A DNA stretch of 8,635 nucleotides from Atribacteria bacterium SCGC AAA255-G05 (GCA_000405605.1 ASPA01000079.1:1-8635), one strand, 5' to 3'; positions 1 to 6,352 are shown, numbered from the stretch's first letter. Numbers and translations: made by a program. Notes: a model not told the origin generated them from the letters alone.

Positions 1-63
1 TACGCTACACGCTATATGCTATACTATATACGTAATACGACATACGATATACGATATACGAAT
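1..63. repeat. Degenerate heptad tandem array (family A/B words)
   Basis: Nine consecutive 7-nt words fill this stretch with no phase slip; the consensus is close to TACGNTA. The words drift from GCTA-ending forms at the left to TACGATA forms at the right. The array ends just before the thyX ribosome binding site, so any thyX promoter must lie within or upstream of it. The left edge is cut by the window. A 16-bp stretch (38-53) recurs inverted at 4993-5008. Confidence 0.85.
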
Positions 64-66
64 TGA

Positions 67-72
67 GAGAGG
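67..72 (+). promoter_or_regulatory. thyX ribosome binding site
   Basis: A GAGAGG sequence lies 8 nt before the ATG at 81. It decides the start in favour of that ATG over the in-frame TTG at 63, which would sit at the edge of the repeat array. Confidence 0.6.
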
Positions 73-80
73 TTAGTTCT

Positions 81-776
81 ATGAAAGTTAGATTGATAAA
101 TTACACTAAAGATCCTGAAAAAATTGTAGCTCAGTCAGCAAGATTATGTTATTCTGCATTAGGAATAGAAGAATTAAGGGAAAAACTTAGTGATGAATCA
201 ATAATAAAATTAGTTAAAAAAATAATGAAATTAGGACATTATTCTGTTTTAGAGCATGCTACTTTTACTTTCGCCATAGAAGAAATATCCAGAGTTACTT
301 CCCATCAATTAGTGAGACATCGGCTTGCCTCTTTTTCCCAACAAAGCCAAAGATATGTTAAAATAAATAAGGAAGGTCTTACTTTTATTATTCCAAAATC
401 TATTGAGAAAAATAAAAAGTTAGCTAAAATATATATAGATGCTATAAAAAAATTAGATGGAATTTATCAACAGTTATTAGATTATAATATTGAGGCAGAA
501 GATGCAAGATATATTTTGCCACAAGCGGTTACAACTAAAATGATAATATCGGCAAATGCTCGGGAATTACTGCATATCTTTAAATTACGATGCTGCAATA
601 GAGCCCAATGGGAGATTAGAGAACTTGCTATGAACATGTTAAAAGAAGTTAAAAGTATTGCGCCCACTATATTTGAAAATGCCGGACCACCTTGCGTTTT
701 AGGATCTTGCCCTGAAGGGAAATTATCTTGTGGCAAACCCTGGTCTAAAAATAAAGGAGAAGGAGTAAATGAATAA
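81..776 (+). CDS. thyX: Flavin-dependent thymidylate synthase ThyX
   Basis: This enzyme converts dUMP to dTMP in the cytoplasm, using methylene-tetrahydrofolate, FAD and NADPH. The ThyX signature RHR-x7-S is present: R79 H80 R81 followed by S89, Q90 and R91. A second conserved block with the sequence LRCCNRAQWEIREL matches the C-terminal dUMP-binding region of the family. The product of 231 residues is normal for ThyX. The tail carries a cysteine-rich segment (PPCVLGSCPEGKLSCG), seen in some clostridial-type ThyX proteins; its role is not known to me. The start at ATG 81 is chosen from the GAGAGG site and from homology beginning at MKVRLINYT. It is the first gene of a four-gene run: the next start codon is 2 nt after its stop. 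The dCMP deaminase further along would supply its dUMP substrate. Confidence 0.96.
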   Translation: MKVRLINYTKDPEKIVAQSARLCYSALGIEELREKLSDESIIKLVKKIMKLGHYSVLEHATFTFAIEEISRVTSHQLVRHRLASFSQQSQRYVKINKEGLTFIIPKSIEKNKKLAKIYIDAIKKLDGIYQQLLDYNIEAEDARYILPQAVTTKMIISANARELLHIFKLRCCNRAQWEIRELAMNMLKEVKSIAPTIFENAGPPCVLGSCPEGKLSCGKPWSKNKGEGVNE

Positions 777-778
777 TA

Positions 779-1681
779 ATGAAAAATGCTGACTGTAATT
801 ATGGAGGTCAAGCGGTAATTGAAGGAGTAATGATGAGATCTCCTCTAAAATATGCTATTGCTGTTCGTAAACCAGATAAAGAAATAATTTTAAAAATGGG
901 TAACCTGAGAACCTTATCCGATAAGATGAAATTTCTTAAATGGCCTATTTTTAGAGGGGTAATTAATTTAGTCGAGTCTTTAGTGCTTGGATTGAAGGCG
1001 TTAACTTATTCTGCGGAACAGGCAACGGGCGAAGAAGAGAAAATAAATAATGTAGAAATGTTTTTTACAATTGTAATTGCTTTTGCCCTATTTATAGTGT
1101 TTTTTGTAGCTCTTCCTACTGCGATGGCTCGATATTTAGATAGATACTTATCTAATATAATTATTTATAATTTATTTGAAGGATTGCTAAGAATTAGTAT
1201 ATTTATAACTTATCTATTTTTTATCTCAAAGTTAAAAGATATAAGAAGAGTATTCGAATACCATGGAGCAGAACACAAGGTGATATATGCCTATGAAGCA
1301 GGCGAAGAACTCAATGTTGATAATGTGAAGAAATACAGTACTTTACATCCTCGATGTGGAACAAGTTTTATTTTTATTGTTTTAATAATGAGTATTTTGG
1401 TATTTTCTTTGCTGGGGAAACAAACATTGCTTTTGAGAATAGCCTATAGGATTGCCATAATTCCCATAATAGCTGGTTTGTCTTATGAAATCTTAAAATT
1501 ATCAGCAAAAAATATGAATAAAACTTTAGTGAAGTGGGCAGTGATGCCCGGATTATGGTTTCAAAAACTCACTACCAGCGAACCTGATAGTGCTCAGATT
1601 GAGGTTGCTATAAAAGCATTAAAAGGTGTTTTGCCCGAAGAAAATAAAAATATAAAACTCGAAGTGGTAAATAATGTTTAA
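779..1681 (+). CDS. yqhQ: DUF1385 family membrane protein (YqhQ-like)
   Basis: A conserved membrane protein of unknown function, known as YqhQ in Bacillus. Family hallmarks are visible: GGQAVIEGVMMR at residues 9-20, EYHGAEHKVIYAYEAGE around 160-176, and HPRCGTSF at 190-197. Hydrophobic stretches at about 95-115, 128-150, 196-213 and 219-238 suggest four membrane segments. The conserved His, Glu and Cys residues (H162, E165, H166, H190, C193) could bind a metal, but that is inference. The 300-residue length is normal. The start is 2 nt after the thyX stop, with an AGGAG at 761-765 that is rather far away (13 nt). The 3' end overlaps prfA by 8 bp, so translation is probably coupled. Its place next to prfA is a widely kept arrangement in Bacillota and related groups. 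Confidence 0.92.
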   Translation: MKNADCNYGGQAVIEGVMMRSPLKYAIAVRKPDKEIILKMGNLRTLSDKMKFLKWPIFRGVINLVESLVLGLKALTYSAEQATGEEEKINNVEMFFTIVIAFALFIVFFVALPTAMARYLDRYLSNIIIYNLFEGLLRISIFITYLFFISKLKDIRRVFEYHGAEHKVIYAYEAGEELNVDNVKKYSTLHPRCGTSFIFIVLIMSILVFSLLGKQTLLLRIAYRIAIIPIIAGLSYEILKLSAKNMNKTLVKWAVMPGLWFQKLTTSEPDSAQIEVAIKALKGVLPEENKNIKLEVVNNV

Positions 1682-2732
1682 AAAATTAGAAGAATTAGAA
1701 AAAAAATATGAAGAATTGAATAAAAATCTTTCTGACCCAGAAATTATTACTAATCAATCCAAGTTTCAGGAATGCGCAAAAATTCATTCTGATATTTCTA
1801 AGCCAGTTTTAAAATACAAGGAATACCAGGGTATAACAAAGGAGATTGAAGAGAACTCGAAATTATTTTCAGAAGAAAAGGACATAGAATTTAAAAAATT
1901 AATTAGTGAAGAATTAGAAAAATTAAAAGTGAAGAAATCCAATTTGGAAATAGAAATTAAAGAAATTATGTTCCCTAAAGATCCTCACGATAAAAAAAAT
2001 TGTATAGTAGAAGTAAGAGCTGGCGCTGGAGGTGACGAAGCGGCGCTTTTCGCTGGTGATCTTTTCAGAATGTATTCTCGATTTGCTGAAAATAACGGAT
2101 GGAAAACTGAAGTAATGAGTTCCAGTCCTACCGGAACCGGAGGATTTAAAGAGATAATATCTAGCATAATAGGCAAGGGAGTATACGGAAAGTTAAAATA
2201 TGAGAGCGGAGTACATCGGGTCCAGCGTGTTCCCGTAACTGAATCAAGCGGAAGGATACACACTTCAACTGTTACAGTAGCCATACTTCCTGAGGCAGAA
2301 GAGGTTGAAATTAATATTAATCCCAATGATTTAAGAATTGATACCTTCCATTCCACAGGACATGGAGGTCAAAGCGTTAACACTACAGATTCAGCAATTA
2401 GAATTACCCATATTCCAACCGGGATGGTTGTTACCTGTCAGGATGAGAAATCCCAATTTAAGAATAAGGGGAAGGCAATGATAGTATTAAGAGCCAGGCT
2501 TTTAGATATGGCAGAAAGAGAGAAACATGAAGAGCTTGCTCTAAAGAGAAAAAGGCAGGTGGGCACCGGAGATAGAAGTGAAAGAATTAGAACTTACAAT
2601 TTTCCCCAAGATAGAATTACGGATCACCGTATTGGTCTAAATTTACATAATTTAGAAGAAGTATTAGAAGGAAATTTAAATAATTTAGTGGCCAATCTTT
2701 CAGAAAAATTAAAACAGAGCAATGAAATTTAA
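1674..2732 (+). CDS. prfA: Peptide chain release factor 1 (RF1)
   Basis: This protein ends translation at UAA and UAG codons by triggering hydrolysis of peptidyl-tRNA on the ribosome. The catalytic GGQ is at residues 231-233 (STGHGGQSVNTTDSA). The stop-codon reading tripeptide is PVT at 187-189, the PxT type that marks RF1 rather than the SPF of RF2. The N-terminal 100 residues are helical and charged, as in domain 1 of the family, and GAGGDEAALFAGDLFRMY (117-134) is the usual domain 2 start. The product has 352 residues, close to the E. coli 360. The ATG overlaps the end of the DUF1385 gene by 8 bp and its own end overlaps prmC by 11 bp. Q233 is the expected target of the PrmC methylase encoded next. 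Confidence 0.98.
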   Translation: MFKKLEELEKKYEELNKNLSDPEIITNQSKFQECAKIHSDISKPVLKYKEYQGITKEIEENSKLFSEEKDIEFKKLISEELEKLKVKKSNLEIEIKEIMFPKDPHDKKNCIVEVRAGAGGDEAALFAGDLFRMYSRFAENNGWKTEVMSSSPTGTGGFKEIISSIIGKGVYGKLKYESGVHRVQRVPVTESSGRIHTSTVTVAILPEAEEVEININPNDLRIDTFHSTGHGGQSVNTTDSAIRITHIPTGMVVTCQDEKSQFKNKGKAMIVLRARLLDMAEREKHEELALKRKRQVGTGDRSERIRTYNFPQDRITDHRIGLNLHNLEEVLEGNLNNLVANLSEKLKQSNEI

Positions 2733-3633
2733 AATAATGGTAGAAAAGAAGTATAAATTTCAAACTATTGGGCAAGCCTTTAAAAATATTAGCGATATAT
2801 TTAAAAATGGCGGAATAATAAATTCAGAAAGAGAAGCGGAAATTCTATTAAGTTATTTTCTGGAGATGAATAGGAGCGAAATATATTTAAATTCTAATAG
2901 AATATTAAAAGATATAGAAAAAAAACAATTAGAGGAAAAAATTCAAAAAAGAATAAATAAAATTCCTCTGCAATATATAACTAAACATCAAGAATTTATG
3001 GGAATGGATTTTTTGATAGAAAGTGGGGTGTTAATTCCCCGACCCGAAACAGAGATTTTAGTAGAAGAAGCAATTAAAAAAATTAAAAACTATAAATATT
3101 CTGATAATATAAAAGTCGCAGATTTAGGAACTGGTGCTGGTGTAATTGCTATCAGTATTGCCAATTTCATAAATAATATTACCGTTTACGCCACCGATAT
3201 TTCTAAAAAATCTTTACAAATTGCTCTAAAAAATGCTCAAAAACATGATTGTAAAGATAAAATAATATTTTTACAGGGAGATTTATTTGAACCTTTTAAA
3301 AATAAAATAGAAAAATTGAGTTTAGAAGCAATTATTTCAAATCCTCCCTATATAGACTCTTGTGACTTTGAATCATTGCCTCCCGAAGTAAGAGATAACG
3401 AACCTAGGATTGCTTTATTTGGAGGAATTGACGGTTTAGACTATTATCGCAAAATCATAAGGAAAAGTCCCCAATATTTAAAAAAGAAAGGTTTTCTAGC
3501 TTTAGAGGTGGGTGCTGGTCAGGCAAGAAAAGTAAAAGAATTAATTTTGAAAGAAAATAATTTTACTCAAGATATAGAAATTATTAAAGATTATTTGGGG
3601 ATAGAGAGAGTAGTGATAGCATACAGAAAATAA
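2722..3633 (+). CDS. prmC: Release factor glutamine N5-methyltransferase PrmC
   Basis: PrmC methylates the glutamine of the GGQ motif in release factors, using S-adenosylmethionine. The N-terminal helical domain covers about residues 12-85. The conserved IPRPETE sits at 105-111, the SAM-binding DLGTGAGVIAIS at 134-145, and the catalytic NPPY at 207-210, which separates PrmC from most other methylases. The product has 303 residues, slightly longer than the usual 280 or so because of the N-terminus. The ATG at 2722 overlaps prfA by 11 bp; a second in-frame ATG at 2737 would remove five residues and cannot be excluded, since neither start has a strong ribosome binding site. It is the last gene of the thyX operon; heptad repeats begin directly after the stop. 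No clear hairpin-plus-U terminator follows. Confidence 0.97.
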   Translation: MKFKIMVEKKYKFQTIGQAFKNISDIFKNGGIINSEREAEILLSYFLEMNRSEIYLNSNRILKDIEKKQLEEKIQKRINKIPLQYITKHQEFMGMDFLIESGVLIPRPETEILVEEAIKKIKNYKYSDNIKVADLGTGAGVIAISIANFINNITVYATDISKKSLQIALKNAQKHDCKDKIIFLQGDLFEPFKNKIEKLSLEAIISNPPYIDSCDFESLPPEVRDNEPRIALFGGIDGLDYYRKIIRKSPQYLKKKGFLALEVGAGQARKVKELILKENNFTQDIEIIKDYLGIERVVIAYRK

Positions 3634-3638
3634 ATAAC

Positions 3639-3722
3639 TAGCGTAGAGCGTACAGCGTATAGAATATTTAGCGAAAAACGAAAAGCGCAAAACGCAAAAC
3701 CATAGCTTAAAATTTAAAATTG
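3639..3722. repeat. Heptad array, family B words passing into family C
   Basis: Twelve 7-nt words run in a single phase. The first three end in GCGTA (TAGCGTA, GAGCGTA, CAGCGTA); the later ones are A-rich with CG (AAAAACG, AAAAGCG, CAAAACG). The array starts 5 nt after the prmC stop. The 16 bp at 3637-3652 recur exactly, inverted, at 8345-8360. Confidence 0.85.
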
Positions 3723-3834
3723 AGGAAAATTATTAAGTTTTAAATTACGTTTATCGCTTATAATTATGCGCTTTAGTTTAATGGTGGTCCATTTACCGAA
3801 CCTTAGAAATGAATAGAAAAATCTATAAAAACAA
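3723..3834. other. Non-coding spacer with weak heptad traces
   Basis: There is no open frame of note and no RNA gene that I recognise. From about 3736 to 3780 words such as GTTTATC and ATTATGC suggest a decayed heptad array in the T-rich orientation. A short inverted repeat, AATGG and CCATT around TGGT, lies at about 3780-3793. In Bacillus-type neighbourhoods tsaC (ywlC) often lies in this region, but no trace of it is visible. Confidence 0.4.
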
Positions 3835-3932
3835 ATTCAAACGCAATACGCAATAAACATCACACGATACGAAATAAAAAGTTTTGAATTTTGAATTATA
3901 GTTTTTAGTTTTTCGCTTTAAGTTTTTAGTTT
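3835..3932. repeat. Heptad array, A/C words then inverted C words
   Basis: Fourteen 7-nt words run in perfect phase. The left half is in the A-rich orientation (CGCAATA twice, CACGATA, CGAAATA). The right half is in the T-rich orientation (TTGAATT twice, TTAGTTT twice, TTCGCTT, TAAGTTT). The orientation therefore flips inside one array near 3880 without loss of phase. It ends about 70 nt before the ywlE start. Confidence 0.85.
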
Positions 3933-4001
3933 AAAAGGTGTGAAAAATTAAGTCATTAAGCATGTTACAATTATATTACCAAAGGATAAAGGTAATTTAA
4001 A

Positions 4002-4505
4002 ATGATCAATACCGTTTTATTTGTCTGTACCGGAAATACCTGCAGAAGTGCTATGGCAGAAGGTATGTTTAAAAAAATGTTAGAGAAAAGAACTAAAGGT
4101 AATAGCAAAATTGAAGTTATATCGGCTGGAATTTCTGCTTTGCCAGGTATAAGTCCCACTTTCGAAGCAATTTCAGTTATGTTTGAGCAGGGTATCGATA
4201 TTTCTCAACATTATGCCCAAGAATTACAGGAAGAACTAATTAAAAAAGCAGATTTAATTTTAGTTATGACAAATGAACATAAAGAATATATTCATAAAGA
4301 ATTTCCCTTTGCCCAAAATAAGACATTTCTCCTTAAGAAATTTACAATAAATAATAAATCTGAAAGCAATCAAAACAACGATAGGAATTATGAAATAATC
4401 GATCCGATTGGAAGAAAAATTGAATTTTATCGAATTATAGCAAGAGAGTTAAAAAACAACTTAGAAAAAATATTAGATAAAATTTTTGAGGAAAATAATA
4501 AGTAA
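4002..4505 (+). CDS. ywlE: Low-molecular-weight phosphatase, YwlE-like (probable protein-arginine phosphatase)
   Basis: A small cytoplasmic phosphatase of the low-molecular-weight tyrosine phosphatase fold. The P-loop CX5R is C9-TGNTC-R15 followed by S16, and the general-acid loop is D134 P135 in a DPIGRKIEFY context. The P-loop threonine (T13) matches the residue known to give B. subtilis YwlE its preference for phosphoarginine over phosphotyrosine, so removal of arginine phosphate marks placed by an McsB-type kinase is the likely role. The product has 167 residues, a little longer than YwlE, with an extra Asn-rich stretch at about 117-129. The ATG has only a weak AAAGG/GGTAA upstream. The next gene, rpiB, is also next to ywlE in Bacillus (ywlF). 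A tyrosine phosphatase role remains possible. Confidence 0.9.
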   Translation: MINTVLFVCTGNTCRSAMAEGMFKKMLEKRTKGNSKIEVISAGISALPGISPTFEAISVMFEQGIDISQHYAQELQEELIKKADLILVMTNEHKEYIHKEFPFAQNKTFLLKKFTINNKSESNQNNDRNYEIIDPIGRKIEFYRIIARELKNNLEKILDKIFEENNK

Positions 4506-4522
4506 TGGTGGTGAGACATAGG

Positions 4523-4975
4523 ATGAAGATAGCTTTAGGAAGTGATCACGGAGGTTATCAGTTAAAAGAGAATTTAAAAGAGTATTTAAAGGAACTTAAT
4601 GTGGAATATATAGATTTTGGTTGTGAAAGTGGGAAATCTGTTGATTATCCAGATGTTGGCTTTAAAGTTTCCATGGAAGTAAAAAGCGGAAAATATGACA
4701 GAGGAATCTTGATTTGTGGGACCGGAATTGGTATGTCCGTAGTTGCTAATAAAGTTAGAGGTATCAGGGCATCATTATGTCATGATACATTTTCAGCTCG
4801 AAATGCTCGAGAACACAATGATGCCAATATTTTGACTTTAGGGGCAAGGGTGATAGGTGTAGGATTAGCAAAAGAAATTGTAAAAGTTTGGTTAAATGCT
4901 AAGTTTAGCCAGGAGGAGAGGCACGTTAATCGCCTGAAAAAAATAAAACAAGAAGAAGATAAAATTTATAAATAA
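4523..4975 (+). CDS. rpiB: Ribose-5-phosphate isomerase B
   Basis: This enzyme interconverts ribose-5-phosphate and ribulose-5-phosphate in the pentose phosphate pathway. Visible family motifs, numbering from ATG 4523, are GSDHGG at 6-11, the catalytic cysteine C65 in CGTGIGMS (65-72), and REHNDANILTLGARVIG with the ligand-binding residues. The product has 150 residues, the usual size. I chose ATG 4523 because the family begins at MKIALGSDHGG and a GGTGGTGAG purine-rich site precedes it by about 7 nt. An in-frame ATG at 4505 would overlap the ywlE stop by 1 nt and add MVVRHR. It forms a two-gene unit with ywlE. The LacA/B galactose-6-phosphate isomerases share the fold, but the motifs and neighbours favour RpiB. 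In Bacillus glyA usually follows and is absent here. Confidence 0.96.
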   Translation: MKIALGSDHGGYQLKENLKEYLKELNVEYIDFGCESGKSVDYPDVGFKVSMEVKSGKYDRGILICGTGIGMSVVANKVRGIRASLCHDTFSARNAREHNDANILTLGARVIGVGLAKEIVKVWLNAKFSQEERHVNRLKKIKQEEDKIYK

Positions 4976-4983
4976 ATTAATGT

Positions 4984-5018
4984 CTTGTATGTCGTATATC
5001 GTATGTCGTATATCGTGA
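4984..5018. repeat. Heptad array, family A in inverted orientation
   Basis: Five 7-nt words (GTCGTAT and ATCGTAT alternating) begin 9 nt after the rpiB stop. They are the reverse complement of the CGATATA and CGACATA words found upstream of thyX, upp and the deaminase gene. A transcript could pair this array with the one at 5204-5231. Confidence 0.85.
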
Positions 5019-5082
5019 AGAAAATAGAATAAATAGATAGAATTCGCTAGCCAGAATAAAATTGTATTGCGTGAAAAAAACA

Positions 5083-5110
5083 GGAGTCAGAAGTCAGAAA
5101 TTAGAAGCAG
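5083..5110. repeat. Short heptad array, family F
   Basis: Four 7-nt words of the GAAGTCA type stand in phase. The inverted form of the same family is found at 8380-8400, beside the insertion sequence. Confidence 0.7.
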
Positions 5111-5117
5111 TTCTGTA

Positions 5118-5166
5118 ATTGCGAGGAGCAAAGCAATCCTGCCCCCAAGTAATCGGAGCTCGCAAT
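5118..5166. repeat. Dispersed hairpin element with ATTGCGAG / CTCGCAAT ends
   Basis: An exact 8-bp inverted repeat (5118-5125 with 5159-5166) bounds a 33-nt interior containing AGCAATCC and a C-rich loop. The word pattern (ATTGCGAG..GAGC..AAAGCAATC..GCTCGCAATGAC) resembles a dispersed palindromic repeat that I have seen in several unrelated bacterial genomes. It lies mid-way between rpiB and upp. No T-run follows, so it is not a classic terminator. Confidence 0.6.
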
Positions 5167-5203
5167 GACATAAGGGGGAACCTATTCGTTATCTACTATA
5201 GTT

Positions 5204-5231
5204 CGAAATACGATATACGAAATACGATTAT
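5204..5231. repeat. Heptad array, family A, before upp
   Basis: Four 7-nt words (CGAAATA, CGATATA and close variants) end 4 nt before the upp ribosome binding site. They are in the opposite orientation to the array just after rpiB. Confidence 0.8.
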
Positions 5232-5235
5232 AAAA

Positions 5236-5240
5236 GGAGG
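5236..5240 (+). promoter_or_regulatory. upp ribosome binding site fixing a TTG start
   Basis: A strong GGAGG inside AAAAGGAGGAAAA stands 8 nt before the TTG at 5249. No in-frame ATG exists before residue 84 or so, and homology begins at once, so the rare TTG start is well supported. Confidence 0.85.
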
Positions 5241-5248
5241 AAAAGTCA

Positions 5249-5878
5249 TTGTCAGAAGTAATCATTTTAGATCACCCTTTAATACAACATAAAATTACTT
5301 TAATAAGAGATAAAAATACCCAGGTGAAAGAATTTAGGGAATTAGTAGATGAGCTGTCTAATTTAATAGCTTATGAAGCAACCAGGGAAATAGAATTAAA
5401 GGAAATTGAAATTGAAACTCCCATTTCCAAAACTAAAAGTAAAATAATCTCAGGGAAAAACATTGCTATAATAGCTATTTTAAGAGCGGGTTTGGGTATG
5501 GTGGACGGAATACTAAAACTCATTCCTCCTGCAAAAGTAGGACACATTGGAATGTATCGTGATCCTGAAACTTTAAAACCCGTAGAGTATTATGCTAAAT
5601 TACCATTTGATATTAAAGAAAGAAAAGTTATTATTGTTGACCCGATGTTAGCAACCGGAGGTACAGCCGTTGCCTGTATAGACTATATCAAGAAATGTGG
5701 CACAGTTGATATAAAGTTTATGTGCATAATTGCAGCTCAGGAAGGTATAAATATGGTACAAAAATACCACCCGGATGTAAAGATATACACAGCAGCTGTT
5801 GATGAAAGATTAAATTCACATGGATATATAGTCCCGGGCTTAGGAGATGCTGGGGATAGATTATTTGGCACTAAATAG
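5249..5878 (+). CDS. upp: Uracil phosphoribosyltransferase
   Basis: This enzyme salvages uracil: uracil plus PRPP gives UMP and pyrophosphate. The PRPP-binding loop DPMLATGGTA lies at residues 131-140, the conserved ILRAGLGMVDG at 77-87, and the uracil-binding C-terminus GYIVPGLGDAGDRLFGTK at 192-209. The 209-residue product matches the family length, and the conserved HPL near the N-terminus (residues 9-11, DHPLIQHK) supports the TTG start. The gene stands alone between two repeat-filled gaps, so it is probably transcribed separately, although no promoter boxes are obvious. Together with thyX and the dCMP deaminase it gives the region a pyrimidine salvage theme. Confidence 0.97.
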   Translation: MSEVIILDHPLIQHKITLIRDKNTQVKEFRELVDELSNLIAYEATREIELKEIEIETPISKTKSKIISGKNIAIIAILRAGLGMVDGILKLIPPAKVGHIGMYRDPETLKPVEYYAKLPFDIKERKVIIVDPMLATGGTAVACIDYIKKCGTVDIKFMCIIAAQEGINMVQKYHPDVKIYTAAVDERLNSHGYIVPGLGDAGDRLFGTK

Positions 5879-5904
5879 TATTTAGTATATCGTATAGTTA
5901 TTAA
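5877..5904. repeat. Short heptad array, inverted family A, after upp
   Basis: Three 7-nt words of the AGTATAT/CGTATAG type, possibly a fourth decayed one, start within the upp stop codon. They are the reverse complement of the words found before dCMP deaminase (6304-6324). Confidence 0.6.
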
Positions 5905-5909
5905 ATTAA

Positions 5910-5941
5910 CCAATTTACCTATTTACCAATTGCCCAATTAA
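5910..5941. repeat. Octad tandem array, family D
   Basis: Four 8-nt words with consensus CCAATTNN (CCAATTTA, CCTATTTA, CCAATTGC, CCAATTAA). The period is exactly 8, unlike the 7-nt families around it. Confidence 0.8.
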
Positions 5942-5948
5942 AGATATA

Positions 5949-5990
5949 AGTTGCAGGTTGCAAGTTACAAGATGCAAGTTGCAAGTTGGA
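5949..5990. repeat. Heptad array, family E
   Basis: Six 7-nt words with consensus AGTTGCA (also GGTTGCA, AGTTACA, AGATGCA) stand in perfect phase. Confidence 0.85.
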
Positions 5991-5992
5991 GC

Positions 5993-6036
5993 AGGCCTTG
6001 TGTCTACCCACCGTAGGACAGGCCTCTCGCCTGTCT
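5993..6036. repeat. Palindromic element with GACAGGC / GCCTGTC
   Basis: GACAGGC at 6017-6023 pairs exactly with GCCTGTC at 6029-6035 across a 5-nt loop. The left part, AGGCCT..GTCTAC, can pair imperfectly instead with GTAGGACAGGCCT, so two alternative folds compete for the same GACAGGC. No coding potential is visible. Confidence 0.55.
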
Positions 6037-6044
6037 ATGCAAAT

Positions 6045-6118
6045 GTAGGGGTTCGATTCATCGGACCCGCCAAATGAAATTAGCCAGATAATTCGGGTCG
6101 GATAAATCCGACCCCTAC
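6045..6118. repeat. Paired-hairpin repeat element, copy 1
   Basis: The outer ends GTAGGGG (6045-6051) and CCCCTAC (6112-6118) are exact reverse complements. Each half is itself a small hairpin: arms 6049-6057 and 6060-6068 around TC, and arms 6095-6103 and 6106-6114 around AA (the second is perfect). A 26-nt spacer separates the halves. Similar GTAGGGG elements are dispersed in other bacterial genomes from general knowledge; a second degenerate copy is at 8158-8233. Confidence 0.75.
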
Positions 6119-6120
6119 AA

Positions 6121-6209
6121 CAGATTTGTGGAAATAACATAAAACATAATAAAATGTAAAAAATAGACCATTAATCGAAAACTTGCACCCAATATTAACG
6201 ACTAAATCA
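6121..6209. other. AT-rich non-coding spacer
   Basis: Only vague word repetition (AACATAA twice near 6135-6150) is visible. I see no gene, RNA or clear hairpin. Confidence 0.4.
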
Positions 6210-6249
6210 ATTGGTGAATCGGTAAATTCGAGAATTGGTGGATTGGTAG
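6210..6249. repeat. Octad array, family D inverted
   Basis: Five 8-nt words (ATTGGTGA, ATCGGTAA, ATTGGTGG and variants) form the reverse complement of the CCAATTNN family at 5910-5941. Confidence 0.8.
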
Positions 6250-6331
6250 TTTTGAATTTTTAGCTATGCTTTTGCGCTTTGCGTTTTTAGCTTTTAACTT
6301 TTTCGATATACGATATACGATATACTAAATT
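6248..6331. repeat. Heptad array, inverted C words passing into family A
   Basis: Twelve 7-nt words stand in perfect phase: eight T-rich words with GC (CTTTTGC, GCTTTGC, GCTTTTA, ACTTTTT) followed by CGATATA three times and a decayed CTAAATT. The array ends 4 nt before the AAAGGAG site of the deaminase gene. Confidence 0.85.
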
Positions 6332-6352
6332 TATTAAAGGAGTTGCAAATTC

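Noticed and set aside
63..80. TTG start for thyX
   Set aside because: The extra residues MREVSS lie in repeat and binding-site sequence; the ATG at 81 has a proper binding site and matches the family start.
482..811. Minus-strand open frame of 109 codons
   Set aside because: It is antisense to thyX, has no ribosome binding site and no recognisable family.
1985..2356. Minus-strand open frame of 123 codons
   Set aside because: It lies wholly antisense to the well-conserved prfA and shows no family motif.
3723..3834. Remnant tsaC gene or tRNA in the prmC to ywlE gap
   Set aside because: I found no residual motif, cloverleaf or open frame; only decayed heptads are visible.
3949..3977. Promoter for ywlE with TATATT at 3972-3977
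   Set aside because: The -10-like box has no acceptable -35 partner at normal distance, and such boxes arise by chance in AT-rich DNA.
3971..4159. Minus-strand open frame of 62 codons
   Set aside because: It is antisense to the ywlE start, with no binding site or homology.
5919..6140. Minus-strand open frame of 73 codons
   Set aside because: It translates repeats and hairpin elements only; the protein has no family features.
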